Origin: Planctomycetota bacterium | Lineage (GTDB): Bacteria; Planctomycetota; UBA1135; GCA-002686595 | Assembly (NCBI GenBank): GCA_012960475.1 | Contig: DUBE01000059.1 | Location: 1 to 64,000 of the forward strand | Length of the DNA: 64,000 nt | Direction of reading: 5' to 3' | In this document: positions 16,590 to 24,976 of the stretch, in pieces | How the letters are laid out: each line of letters begins with the position of its first letter | Numbering within the stretch: position 1 is the stretch's first letter | The notes under the pieces: model-generated | The model's input: only the letters and a program-made list of their open reading frames with translations | Databases searched by the model: none | What the model was told of the DNA's origin: nothing | Position numbers and translations under genes: made by a program

Positions 16590-18233
16590 TTACTTGCGCC
16601 GACGGGCATCATCGCTGGTGTCTTGCATGTCGATGGCCCAATCCTTCCAACGATCTTCCAACACCCTCAGGGATTGTCCCGGAGGCACACCCAGCAGCTT
16701 GGTAGCCGCCTCGCGCCAGGCAGCAATCATGCTGTCGCGTTCCAGTGACAGCTTGCCCGCCGCCCGCAACCAAAGCTGGGCGCTCCTGCCCTCTTCGCGC
16801 ACCAGATAGTCAAAAAAGGACCAGGACTTGGCCACATCGCCGTCGTCCATCTGAAAGAGGGTCTTGAGGGCCAGTCTTTCGATCGGTTGCCCCTTGGTCA
16901 AGGCCACCTGATTGAGCTTGGCGCGGCGGCCCACACCAAAGGTCTTCTCGCCGCCCTTCTTGTCCTTTGTCTTGTCCGAACGGGTGCCTCCCTTGTCGTA
17001 CTCAAAAGCGATGCAGGTCACCTGATTGACACCCATCATCTCGAAGGACAACCACCAGGCCACGGCTTCGCTTAGCCAGTCCTGATCCATGCGCCCCTCT
17101 TCGTTGCCAAAGTGCAGGCCCGCCAGCATGTGACCAACCTGATGAACGATCTGTCCGTGCAAGTGATCTCCCTCACGCCAGCGACGCAAGAACCGGAAGA
17201 GCTTCTTGTGGTGGCCATCAATGCGCTCGCCGCCGATCTCCAAGCGCCGCTCCACATCCCGGGACCAGTTGGATTGAAAGTACTTCTCCGAAACACCACG
17301 GTAGGCCTTGGAAGAGTCCGGCACAAATATCCACTCAGCACTGATGCGGTCCTGGAAGACATCCTTGAAATCCTCGGCCACATAGGGATCCACCAGTTCC
17401 TTGCGAAATTGCTCTATGACCAGTTCGCCGTAGCGCAGGCCCCCTTGAATCTCCTCGGGAGAGAGCACGCCGCGTACTGATGTGATGCGCAGGTGTGTGG
17501 ACTCATAGCAGAGGACCTTTTGAGGGCCGTAACCCAATTCTTCGAGCACACCCAGCAGGACCTCATCCGCAGGAGCCTTCTTGACCGAGTCCAGGGCCGA
17601 CTGCCCACGGGCGGCGAGATGCTCCTCACGTCCCCTGCGGGCGGCCTTTGCAAAGGACTTTTCCCAGCCCGCAACCGCTGCAGGGAAAGGGCTCACCCTC
17701 AGCCAAGAAACAAAGCGAGTACCCGCCCCCAGGTAACGCTCATGGCGCAGGCTCCAGGCCGCGCTGCCGCGCTTGGCCTCGTCTCGGGCATCCTCCAGCT
17801 TGTCCAGTTGCTCGATGCGCAAGCGGTATTCCAGGGAGATTCCATTCAGGGTCTCACCTGGAAAGGCGCGTTGCATCTCCATCACATAGCCACCGCTGAT
17901 GGAAGCCTCGGTCTTTCTGCTTGAGGCGATACGCTCCCCGTCCTTCTCATACCAGGGGGACATGTCGGGCTTCTTGGGATCGTGGATGAAGACCTCGATC
18001 GTGCCGCCAGGGTTGTACTGAATCGCACCGTTCTTGAGGATCCGAGCGCCAGATCGGATCTCGACCATCAGGACCATGTCCTCCTTGTAGGAGACGATGT
18101 TGCTCTTGAATTTCTTCTGGCCCTTGGCGTCGAGACTGATGGCCCAGACGCCATTGATCTGAGGGGCTGCCTGTGCGAGCCCGGTACACATGATCAGCGC
18201 CAAGAAGGCCGCCAAAATGAATCTCATACCCAT
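16590..18233 (-). CDS. Exported gluzincin-like protein with degenerate zinc motif
   Basis: The start is ATG 18233 or 18227 (MGMRFILAAFLALIMCTGLA), a signal peptide. About 547 residues. Residues 25-130 look like a beta domain, followed by a charged helical segment. Around residues 365-410 the sequence reads IVHQVGHMLAGLHFG and then WLSEAVAWWLSFEMMG. This has the geometry of an HExxH...E gluzincin site, as in the DUF1570/peptidase-MA-like families common in planctomycetes, except that the catalytic Glu is Gln (codon CAG). It may be an inactive protease or bind without cleaving. It is convergent with the VCBS gene. Confidence 0.75.
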   Translation of the reverse strand: MGMRFILAAFLALIMCTGLAQAAPQINGVWAISLDAKGQKKFKSNIVSYKEDMVLMVEIRSGARILKNGAIQYNPGGTIEVFIHDPKKPDMSPWYEKDGERIASSRKTEASISGGYVMEMQRAFPGETLNGISLEYRLRIEQLDKLEDARDEAKRGSAAWSLRHERYLGAGTRFVSWLRVSPFPAAVAGWEKSFAKAARRGREEHLAARGQSALDSVKKAPADEVLLGVLEELGYGPQKVLCYESTHLRITSVRGVLSPEEIQGGLRYGELVIEQFRKELVDPYVAEDFKDVFQDRISAEWIFVPDSSKAYRGVSEKYFQSNWSRDVERRLEIGGERIDGHHKKLFRFLRRWREGDHLHGQIVHQVGHMLAGLHFGNEEGRMDQDWLSEAVAWWLSFEMMGVNQVTCIAFEYDKGGTRSDKTKDKKGGEKTFGVGRRAKLNQVALTKGQPIERLALKTLFQMDDGDVAKSWSFFDYLVREEGRSAQLWLRAAGKLSLERDSMIAAWREAATKLLGVPPGQSLRVLEDRWKDWAIDMQDTSDDARRRK

Positions 18234-18291
18234 GCCGGCTATCCTACGGGATGCCAATGGCAAGCCGGGCGCCTAATGGCAAGAGCACTGC

Positions 18292-19833
18292 CTAGCCTTC
18301 ATCCGCAGGCCCAAAGCGCTGATCCAAGAACCCACCAAAGCCCTCAAGCGCCACTCGCTGAGTGTAGAAGTCAAGGCCCCGCAGACCTCCCAACTCCTCG
18401 CCGCCGCCAGCCCGCCCGGGCCCGCCGTGCACCATGGCGGGCAAGACCATGCCCGGGGCAAGGGCCTGCTCCGCCATGCGCTTTGATCCGATCCAGACAC
18501 GACCATGCCAGGGCGCAACGCCCAAGACCACTTCTTCGGTCCAAGACACGTTGTCCGAATAGAGACTGCAGACCAAGCCCCCGCCACCCTTATTGCAGAG
18601 GCGAATCGCTTCTGCCCTTGTGCCGTCATAGGGAATCAAGGTGGCCACGGGGCCAAAGACCTCAAGCTCATGCAGCACGGCCGCTTCGGAATCTGTGGCC
18701 TTCAACAAAGTAGGCTGGACCAAGAGCGCCTGCCCATCCTTTTCGGGCAAGCCCCCACAGATCACGTCCGCCGCCTCCAGCAGGCGCTCCATGCCGCTCT
18801 TGACATCATCGAACTGGCCGGGGTGGGCCACGGGGGCCACGCGGTTCTCACGTTGTGCGGGATCCCCCACTGGGAAGCGCCCAAGTTCCGCCACCAGGTC
18901 CTCAGCAAATGAGTCCAGCAGACTCTCCGGGATCATGATGCGCCGCACGGCGGTGCATTTTTGCCCGGCCTTCTGGGTCATGTCCGTAGCAATGTTCAGA
19001 AGCGCCAGGTTCCAGGTCTCTTCCCCAGGTTCCAGGTCCGCATCAAGCACCGCACCATTGAGCGAGTCCGCCTCAATGTTCACCCGCACGTTTCGCGACA
19101 GCACATTGGCGTGGCTCTTGATCTTGAGGCCGGTCTGGGCCGAGCCCGTGAAAGCCACGCCATCCATGGGGCCCAGATGATCAAGCAGATCCCCAGCGGA
19201 ACCGCACAGGAACTGAAAAGCGCCCGCGGGCAACAATCCGCTGGCCACAATCTGTTCCGCCACGCGCCAGGCCACCAGGGCGGTACTGGTTCCGGGCTTG
19301 CTGATCACGGGCACGCCTGCCAACCAGGCGCAGGCCGCTTTTTCGAGCATTCCCCAGGCTGGGAAGTTGAAGGCGTTGATGTGCACAGCGACCCCGGGCC
19401 TGGGCACACGCACGTGCCGCCCGGAAAATCGCGCTGTGCGCCCGAGCTGCACCGTATCCCCATCATTGAGGTAGGGGCGATCCCCAAGGCGCTTGCCGAA
19501 GGAGGCGTAGGCCGCCAGAGTTCCGGTGGCCCCATCCACATCAAACTTGCCATCTCCTCGGGTGCAGCCACCGTTGATGCGCGCCAGATCGAGCAGCTCG
19601 TCCCGGATTTCATGCACCGCCGCGGCCAGGCCCTTGAGCATGGTGGCACGCTCAGAGAAACTCAACGCGCGCAATGCGGGCCCCCCCACATCACGGCCGT
19701 AACGCACGGCGGCCCCCAGATCCAGGCCACTTGAGCCGCATTGGGCCACGGCTTCGCCGTTCATGGGGTTGACCAGGGTGGAATCCGTGCCTGGGTGCCA
19801 GGATCCGGAGAGGTAGCTCTTGAGGTTGTGCAT
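18292..19833 (-). CDS. Aldehyde dehydrogenase, PaaZ-N-terminal/BoxD type
   Basis: This is a 513-residue NAD(P)-dependent aldehyde dehydrogenase. The catalytic Cys is C293 in QKCTAVRR, the general base is E254 in NIEADSLNG, and N156 lies in FNFPAWG; these blocks match the PaaZ dehydrogenase domain and BoxD. Those enzymes oxidise the CoA-linked semialdehydes that arise after non-oxygenolytic ring opening of phenylacetyl-CoA or benzoyl-CoA epoxides. Unlike PaaZ there is no MaoC hydratase domain, so it is a stand-alone enzyme. It is divergent from a DECR-type reductase, with a dyad in the 51-bp spacer. The exact substrate is inferred only from family resemblance. Confidence 0.88.
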   Translation of the reverse strand: MHNLKSYLSGSWHPGTDSTLVNPMNGEAVAQCGSSGLDLGAAVRYGRDVGGPALRALSFSERATMLKGLAAAVHEIRDELLDLARINGGCTRGDGKFDVDGATGTLAAYASFGKRLGDRPYLNDGDTVQLGRTARFSGRHVRVPRPGVAVHINAFNFPAWGMLEKAACAWLAGVPVISKPGTSTALVAWRVAEQIVASGLLPAGAFQFLCGSAGDLLDHLGPMDGVAFTGSAQTGLKIKSHANVLSRNVRVNIEADSLNGAVLDADLEPGEETWNLALLNIATDMTQKAGQKCTAVRRIMIPESLLDSFAEDLVAELGRFPVGDPAQRENRVAPVAHPGQFDDVKSGMERLLEAADVICGGLPEKDGQALLVQPTLLKATDSEAAVLHELEVFGPVATLIPYDGTRAEAIRLCNKGGGGLVCSLYSDNVSWTEEVVLGVAPWHGRVWIGSKRMAEQALAPGMVLPAMVHGGPGRAGGGEELGGLRGLDFYTQRVALEGFGGFLDQRFGPADEG

Positions 19834-19851
19834 GGGGGCTCTGTTCGAAGA

Positions 19852-19880
19852 ATGGCCCGCTACAATAAGCGAGCGGCCAT
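19852..19880. promoter_or_regulatory. Bulged dyad centred on TACAAT in a divergent spacer
   Basis: In the 51-bp gap between the divergent dehydrogenase and reductase genes, ATGGCC-CGCT pairs with AGCG-(AGC)-GGCCAT around a 6-base centre, ACAATA. The centre and its flank read TACAAT, close to a -10 hexamer. An operator overlapping a promoter would fit shared control of both genes, which is inference. Confidence 0.4.
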
Positions 19881-19884
19881 CCCT

Positions 19885-20739
19885 ATGCTAGGCATGATGA
19901 GCACCTCGTCCCCCACCCATTGGCTGCCCACCAACACCTTTACCGGGAAGCGCGCCTTTGTGACCGGAGGTGGCACGGGGCTGGGGCTGGAAATCAGCCG
20001 GGGACTGGCGGCCCTGGGTGCCCATGTGACAATCGCTTCGCGCTCGAAGGAGCATCACCTGGGGTTTCTGACCGAAGCCAGCAAAGAGGGCTGGGACGCT
20101 GGAGCAGTGGTTCTGGATGTGCGCGAGGACCCCTCGGTGCGTGAGGCCATCGACACCTTCTGCGAGCAGCATGGAGGAATCGACATCCTGATCAACAACG
20201 CAGCGGGCAACTTTGTGTGCCCCGCCGAACGGCTCTCAAACAATGCCTGGCGCTCGGTGCTGGGAATCGTTCTGGATGGAACCTTCTCCTGTTCCAAGTA
20301 CGCCGGTCGTCACATGATCGCGGGGGACGGAGGTGTGCACCTGAATGTGGTGGCGACCTACGCCTGGACTGGCATGCCGGGAGTGGTGCACTCTGCCAGC
20401 GCCAAGGCAGGTGTCTTGGCCATGACCAGGACCCTGGCCGCCGAATGGGCACGGCACGGGATTCGGGTCAATGCGATTGCCCCGGGGCCTTTTCAATCGG
20501 AAGGGGCGGCGGGCAATCTTTGGCCCGATGCAACGATCGAAGAACGCATGCGCGAGGCGATCCCAGCCAAGCGTTTTGGGACGACCGAGGAGATGGCCAC
20601 CCATGCGCTCTATCTTTGTTCGGATGCGGCGGCTTACATCACGGGCGAGTGCATGGTCATCGACGGTGGATTGTCATTGGCTTCCGGGCGCATGTGGGAA
20701 CCCGGAGAGACGCTGAAACGCAAGCGGGATAAAGACTGA
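19885..20739 (+). CDS. SDR oxidoreductase, DECR1-type 2,4-dienoyl-CoA reductase
   Basis: The start is ATG 19885 (ATG 19894 and 19897 also possible); the frame runs further upstream but would overlap the divergent gene. The 284-residue protein has the NADP(H) motif TGGGTGLG at 27-34 and NNAAG at 104-108. The active site is not the usual YxxxK. Y159, S170 and K174 lie in TYAWTGMPGVVHSASAKAG, the same order and spacing as Tyr, Ser and Lys of mitochondrial DECR1. The enzyme probably reduces 2,4-dienoyl-CoA with NADPH during unsaturated fatty-acid oxidation. It overlaps murQ by one base (TGATG). Confidence 0.85.
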   Translation: MLGMMSTSSPTHWLPTNTFTGKRAFVTGGGTGLGLEISRGLAALGAHVTIASRSKEHHLGFLTEASKEGWDAGAVVLDVREDPSVREAIDTFCEQHGGIDILINNAAGNFVCPAERLSNNAWRSVLGIVLDGTFSCSKYAGRHMIAGDGGVHLNVVATYAWTGMPGVVHSASAKAGVLAMTRTLAAEWARHGIRVNAIAPGPFQSEGAAGNLWPDATIEERMREAIPAKRFGTTEEMATHALYLCSDAAAYITGECMVIDGGLSLASGRMWEPGETLKRKRDKD

Positions 20740-21650
20740 TGGGTAGGATGGAACGTGGACAATTGATGACCGAATCGTTGAGCGAGAGCAAACGGGCCAT
20801 CGATCAGTTGTCCTTGAGCGAAGCGCTGGAGCGCTTGCATCAAGCGGACCAGGAAGCCGTGCAAGCGGTGCATGCGGCCCAGGGTGAGATCGCGGGGGCA
20901 GTGGAACTGCTCTCGAACCGCGTGCAGGCTGGAGGCCGAGTGTTCTATGTGGGAGCGGGCACCAGCGGCCGTTTGGCGACCCTGGACGCGGCCGAGCTGC
21001 CCCCCACCTTCGGGGTGCCCGAGACCCTCTTCCAAGCGCTCATCGCCGGAGGAACCAAAGCCCTCAACGCAGCGGTGGAAGGGGCCGAAGACGATCATGG
21101 GGCGGGTGCCGAGGCCCTTGCAGAACGCGAACTCGGACCCAAGGACGCGGTACTGGGAATCGCAGCCGGGGGCACCACCCCCTTCGTGCACGGGGCCCTG
21201 AAGTACGCCCAGCAGGTGGGCGCCGGAACAATTTTTGTGGCCTGCATTCCACGGGAACAGTTCGAAGATCCCTACGACCTCTCCATCCGCTTGCTCTGTG
21301 GTCCCGAAGAGGTCCAGGGCTCCACGCGCATGAAGGCGGGCACGGCCACCAAGCTCTGCCTCAACGCCCTTTCGACCCTGGTCATGGTAGGCCTGGGCAA
21401 GGTGCATCGGGGACGCATGGTGGATGTGTCCACCCGCGGCAATGAAAAGCTCATCGATCGGGGCGAGCGCCTGGTGATGGATCTGGCAGGGGTCGACCGG
21501 CCGCGAGCCAAGAGCCTCCTGGAAGCCAGCGATGGACAGGTCAAACCGGCCGTGCTGATGGCCCGGCTGAACCTGGATTTGGCAGCAGCCCAAGCGAACC
21601 TCAAGGACCATGCTGGTCACCTGGGGGCCTGCCTGGGGGGCGAACAATGA
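20739..21650 (+). CDS. murQ: N-acetylmuramic acid 6-phosphate etherase
   Basis: MurQ removes the lactyl ether from MurNAc-6-phosphate to give GlcNAc-6-phosphate in cell-wall recycling. The 303-residue protein shows the SIS-domain phosphosugar loop GAGTSGRLATLDAAELPPTFG near residues 65-85. The acidic catalytic region AAVEGAEDD follows, then GIAAGGTTPFVHGAL, and the family signature GPEEVQGSTRMKAGTATK. ATG 20739 overlaps the stop of the reductase; ATG 20766 (MTESLSESK) is an alternative that better fits the family N-terminus. Its stop overlaps a miniprotein start. An anhMurNAc kinase (AnmK) is not in the window. Confidence 0.95.
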   Translation: MGRMERGQLMTESLSESKRAIDQLSLSEALERLHQADQEAVQAVHAAQGEIAGAVELLSNRVQAGGRVFYVGAGTSGRLATLDAAELPPTFGVPETLFQALIAGGTKALNAAVEGAEDDHGAGAEALAERELGPKDAVLGIAAGGTTPFVHGALKYAQQVGAGTIFVACIPREQFEDPYDLSIRLLCGPEEVQGSTRMKAGTATKLCLNALSTLVMVGLGKVHRGRMVDVSTRGNEKLIDRGERLVMDLAGVDRPRAKSLLEASDGQVKPAVLMARLNLDLAAAQANLKDHAGHLGACLGGEQ

Positions 21651-21757
21651 TCGCCTGGATTGGAACACACGAGCTGTTCCTGACGGTCGTGGCGCTGATC
21701 ATCTTGCTGCTGCTGATCGCCCTGGTCAACCGAGCGCGTGGTCGCGGGGACTCCTAG
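21647..21757 (+). CDS. 36-residue single-span membrane miniprotein
   Basis: A short frame starts at the ATG that overlaps the murQ stop (ATGA) and encodes MIAWIGTHELFLTVVALIIL followed by a further hydrophobic stretch and a basic tail (NRARGRGDS). One transmembrane helix at residues 9-27 and a positively charged C-terminus imply N-out/C-in topology. The first residues faintly resemble TatA (GTxEL), but there is no FG hinge and no amphipathic helix. The 4-bp overlap, the clean hydrophobic run and the basic end argue that it is a real gene. Confidence 0.55.
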   Translation: MIAWIGTHELFLTVVALIILLLLIALVNRARGRGDS

Positions 21758-21771
21758 GGCCGCCCCTGTTT

Positions 21772-23184
21772 CTAGCGCGATCTCAGAACTCCAACCATCA
21801 CGCGTCCACTGTTGGACCCAGGCGCTGAGCCTTCTGCATCGAACGAAGGATCCCCCGCCAAGAGACACATCTCCGCGCTGTTGAGAGCGTCCACCGCGAG
21901 GCTCTGCATCCAGCGCGGGCCCGCCTGCTCCGGCGCGGCAAGAGCGATAGGGACGGCATCGGGATCAGCCCCTGGCCAAAGCAGGAGAGCTGGACCGGAA
22001 CCGGAGAAGGTCTCGCTGGCAACCAGAGCGTCGGGCTTCTCTCCTGCGAGCAGTGACGCCGCAAGAACCCTCAGTCCGAAGCGACCGGACGGAGGCTGCT
22101 GGGGCCCGGGCACAGGAACTGCATGGGCGTCTTTCTCCAAGCGCGCAGGAGAAAACAGCCCAAGGGGCCGACGCTGGTGAGGGAAATAGCGAAAGGCCGC
22201 ACCAAGGACTCCCACGTTGCTCGATTCGCGATCGGGAGCGCCGATCAGGAGGGTCTTTCCAAGGGCAGAGATCGAGCGCCCGAAGGAGGAGGGAGTCTCC
22301 AACTGTCTGAGCGGATCGCTGAGCAGGGTGGGCTGGATCGGTCTCAGGGCTGCGCTGTAGATCCAGACCTGGCCAACCCCCTCGATCCCCTCCCCGGGCG
22401 CGTCGGGTGCGGCCACCACCAGATTCACAGCGGCGCCGGGGGCCAGATCGAGCACCCCGAGCGCGCTCCCAAAGCCCATCCCCGGTCCCGGCCGGGGAGC
22501 AGGGATCACACGCCGGCCGAGCGAAGTGCAAAGCAGCAGCACCGCTCCCCCTTGACGCTCCCGATAACGGGCCAGGGGTGCACCCATGGCCAGGTCAGAG
22601 CGACCATCCCCGTCAAAGTCGCCCACTGCCAGGGAAGAACCCAAACGACCCGGCAGGGCTCCTGGGCCCACGAGCATGTGCGCGGGCTTTTGCAGGGACT
22701 CGATTCCCCACACAAACACGCTTCCCGAACCACTACCGGAAAGGGGCGAACCGATCAGAAGCTCCGCCGCCGGATCCTCGTCCAACTCGCAGATACACAA
22801 GGCCGCGCCGAATTCCAGGGACTCAAACGATGGACTATGATCTGGAGGAAAGACCCGCAACACCTCACGCACCCCCTCCAGCAAACCTCCCGACGCGGCC
22901 AGCATCACCAGCACCAGCCCGCGGCCACCGGGGCGCTCGGCCCCGGGTGCGGAAACAGCGAGATCCTGCCACCCGTCCCCGTCAAAGTCCCCCAGGGCCA
23001 GGGCTTGTCCCAGTCGCGCGCCCGCTGCCAGTTCGGGAAGAGCAAGGGCCGACCAGATCAGCTGCAGGTTCCCAGGCACCCCGGCCGATTGACTCACACC
23101 CTCTTGGCCCAAGGGTGCCGCGAGAACCGACACGGCAGCCCCCAAGACCAGCTTCGGCGCGAAAAGCAATAGGGCAAGACTCAT
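21772..23184 (-). CDS. Exported seven-repeat FG-GAP (integrin-alpha-like) propeller protein
   Basis: The start is ATG 23184 (MSLALLLFAPKLVLGAAV, a signal peptide); the frame also allows 23199. About 470 residues hold seven units of the FG-GAP kind: LGQALALGDFDGDGWQDLAV, FGAALCICELDEDPAAELLI, LGSSLAVGDFDGDGRSDLAM, FGSALGVLDLAPGAAVNLVV, FGRSISALGKTLLIGAP, FGLRVLAASLLAGEKPDALV and MQSLAVDALNSAEMCLLAG. Seven units make a complete beta-propeller as in integrin alpha heads; only two keep the full D-x-D-G-D calcium loop. The protein is presumably exported; the ligand is unknown. Its start codon overlaps a possible comM start on the other strand. Confidence 0.85.
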   Translation of the reverse strand: MSLALLLFAPKLVLGAAVSVLAAPLGQEGVSQSAGVPGNLQLIWSALALPELAAGARLGQALALGDFDGDGWQDLAVSAPGAERPGGRGLVLVMLAASGGLLEGVREVLRVFPPDHSPSFESLEFGAALCICELDEDPAAELLIGSPLSGSGSGSVFVWGIESLQKPAHMLVGPGALPGRLGSSLAVGDFDGDGRSDLAMGAPLARYRERQGGAVLLLCTSLGRRVIPAPRPGPGMGFGSALGVLDLAPGAAVNLVVAAPDAPGEGIEGVGQVWIYSAALRPIQPTLLSDPLRQLETPSSFGRSISALGKTLLIGAPDRESSNVGVLGAAFRYFPHQRRPLGLFSPARLEKDAHAVPVPGPQQPPSGRFGLRVLAASLLAGEKPDALVASETFSGSGPALLLWPGADPDAVPIALAAPEQAGPRWMQSLAVDALNSAEMCLLAGDPSFDAEGSAPGSNSGRVMVGVLRSR

Positions 23185-23248
23185 GATCGATGCGTCCACG
23201 ACACCTGAGCACAGTAGCGTCTTGGTGCCACAGAATCTCCCTCAAGCC

Positions 23249-24955
23249 ATGCCCTGTAGCGCAAATGCCGGCTTGTGGACCCTGGATGTGCAATCCATCC
23301 TACAAGTCCAGCGAACTGCAGCTTCCTTGCAGCAGGAGCCTTGGGATTCCCTCGCCGAACGCCTGAAACCCAGACCCGGATATTCCGTTCTTGATTCTGT
23401 GAGGGTGATACGTGGAAACGGCGCATGTCTCGAAGGGGGCCTGGCCAGCCTTGTGGCTGTAGAGGTTCGCTTCAAGGGTGCTGACCGAGGGGGAACCCGC
23501 ATCATTCTCACCGGCTTGCCGGACAGCATCCTGCGCGAGACCCGGGCCCGTCTGCCCGCGGCCCTTGGGCAGGGTGGGGTTCATCTACCCATCGGCGAGC
23601 TGTTTATCAATCTGGCACCCGCGACCCGCCCCAAGGCGGGGGGACTCTTGGATCTGGCCCTGGCACTGACCATCGCCGGGGCCCTGGGGTTGATCGCGGT
23701 GACAGAGTTGGAGCGCACCCTGTGCCTGGGAGAATTGGACCTGGGGGGCGGTGTACGGCCCTGCGCAGGAGGACTGTACGCCGCCCGCGCGGCGGCAGCA
23801 GCGGGACTGACCCAGGTGATTGCGCCAGCGGAAACTGCCGAGCGCTGCGCCTGGATTGCGGGACTCAAGGTGATCTCCGTCAAGACCCTGGGGGACGCTC
23901 TCGACCATCTGGCCGATGTGCGCCGCATCAAACCCCTGCGACACAGACACCCACCCACTCCCGCCCTCTCCCCCGAAGGTTCCCTGGACGAAGTGCGCGG
24001 CCAGGCAGAGGCTAAGGAGGCCCTGGCACTTTCCGCGGCGGGAGGCCATCCGCTCCTGATGGTGGGACCGCCGGGAGCGGGGAAGAGCCTCCTGGCCCGG
24101 CGGCTGGCGCGCCTCTTGCCGCCACTCTCCCTACCCGAACGGCTCGATCTCTTGGCCCGCGCGGACTGCGAGCCCCTGAATCATCCCTCAGCCAGCGGTC
24201 CCAATCCAATCCAAGCGCGACCCTTCCGCGCCCCGCACCACACCACTTCCCATGCGGGTCTGGTGGGCGGCGGCCGTGAAGCGGGAGCTGGCGAGGTCAG
24301 TCTCAGTCACAGGGGAGTACTTTTCTTGGACGAGCTGCCCGAATTCAAGCGCGACGCTCTCGAAGCCCTGCGGGAACCCATGGAGACCGGACGCATCCTG
24401 ATCTCGCGCGCGTCCGTGCGGATTGAACACCCGGCACGCTTCCTGCTCGTGGCTGCCATGAACCCCTGCCCATGTGGCTACCGGGGCCACCCACGGCGAC
24501 GCTGTTCATGCGGGAACGGCGCTATCCAGCGCTATCAAAACCGCATCAGCGGGCCGCTCTTTGATCGCCTGGATCTGGTGGTGCAACTGGCACCATCCAG
24601 TTTGGACGATCTGGCAGGCACTACCGTTTCCGGGCCTCGGGAAGCGGAGTTGCTGGAGCGCATGACGCTTGCCCGAAAAATGCGCCGGATGCGACGACAG
24701 AGGTTGGCCAACGCGCGGCTGGGAGCCACGGAATTAGACCAGTGGGTGCCCGTACGGGGTCCCTTGGGCAAGCTGCTGGCGCGGGCGGCCAACGAACGGG
24801 CCCTCAGTGCCCGAGCAATCCAATCCGTGCGTCGGGTGGCTCGCACGGTGGCGGATCTGAAGGGCTGCGCTGAATGCAAAGCCGAGCACCTGGCCCTGGC
24901 CCTGCTCTACAGGACTCGGGATCCCTGTCTCCTGTCCCAGACGCCGATGCCCTGA
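23249..24955 (+). CDS. comM: ComM/YifB family Mg-chelatase-like AAA+ ATPase
   Basis: ComM is a hexameric branch-migration helicase that helps integrate transforming DNA. The order is the N-terminal ComM subdomain (IILTGLPDSILRETRARLP, FINLAPATRPKAGG), Walker A GPPGAGKSLLARRL, FRAPHHTTSHAGLVGGG, Walker B GVLFLDELPEFKRDALEAL, and MNPCPCGYRG with the C-x-C...C-x-C cysteines, followed by a C-terminal helical domain. The frame is open from ATG 23183, but that start overlaps the divergent gene. ATG 23249 is used here, and GTG 23399 would match the usual family start most closely. It is convergent with a MacB-like permease, 21 bp away. Confidence 0.9.
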   Translation: MPCSANAGLWTLDVQSILQVQRTAASLQQEPWDSLAERLKPRPGYSVLDSVRVIRGNGACLEGGLASLVAVEVRFKGADRGGTRIILTGLPDSILRETRARLPAALGQGGVHLPIGELFINLAPATRPKAGGLLDLALALTIAGALGLIAVTELERTLCLGELDLGGGVRPCAGGLYAARAAAAAGLTQVIAPAETAERCAWIAGLKVISVKTLGDALDHLADVRRIKPLRHRHPPTPALSPEGSLDEVRGQAEAKEALALSAAGGHPLLMVGPPGAGKSLLARRLARLLPPLSLPERLDLLARADCEPLNHPSASGPNPIQARPFRAPHHTTSHAGLVGGGREAGAGEVSLSHRGVLFLDELPEFKRDALEALREPMETGRILISRASVRIEHPARFLLVAAMNPCPCGYRGHPRRRCSCGNGAIQRYQNRISGPLFDRLDLVVQLAPSSLDDLAGTTVSGPREAELLERMTLARKMRRMRRQRLANARLGATELDQWVPVRGPLGKLLARAANERALSARAIQSVRRVARTVADLKGCAECKAEHLALALLYRTRDPCLLSQTPMP

Positions 24956-24976
24956 TGCCAAACGAGACGAGCAACC

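Noticed and set aside
19741..19884. Upstream extension of the reductase to 19741
   Set aside because: It would overlap the divergent dehydrogenase by about 90 bp and adds residues unlike any reductase.
21647..21757. tatA homologue
   Set aside because: The start resembles TatA, but the FG hinge and amphipathic helix are missing and no tatC is adjacent.
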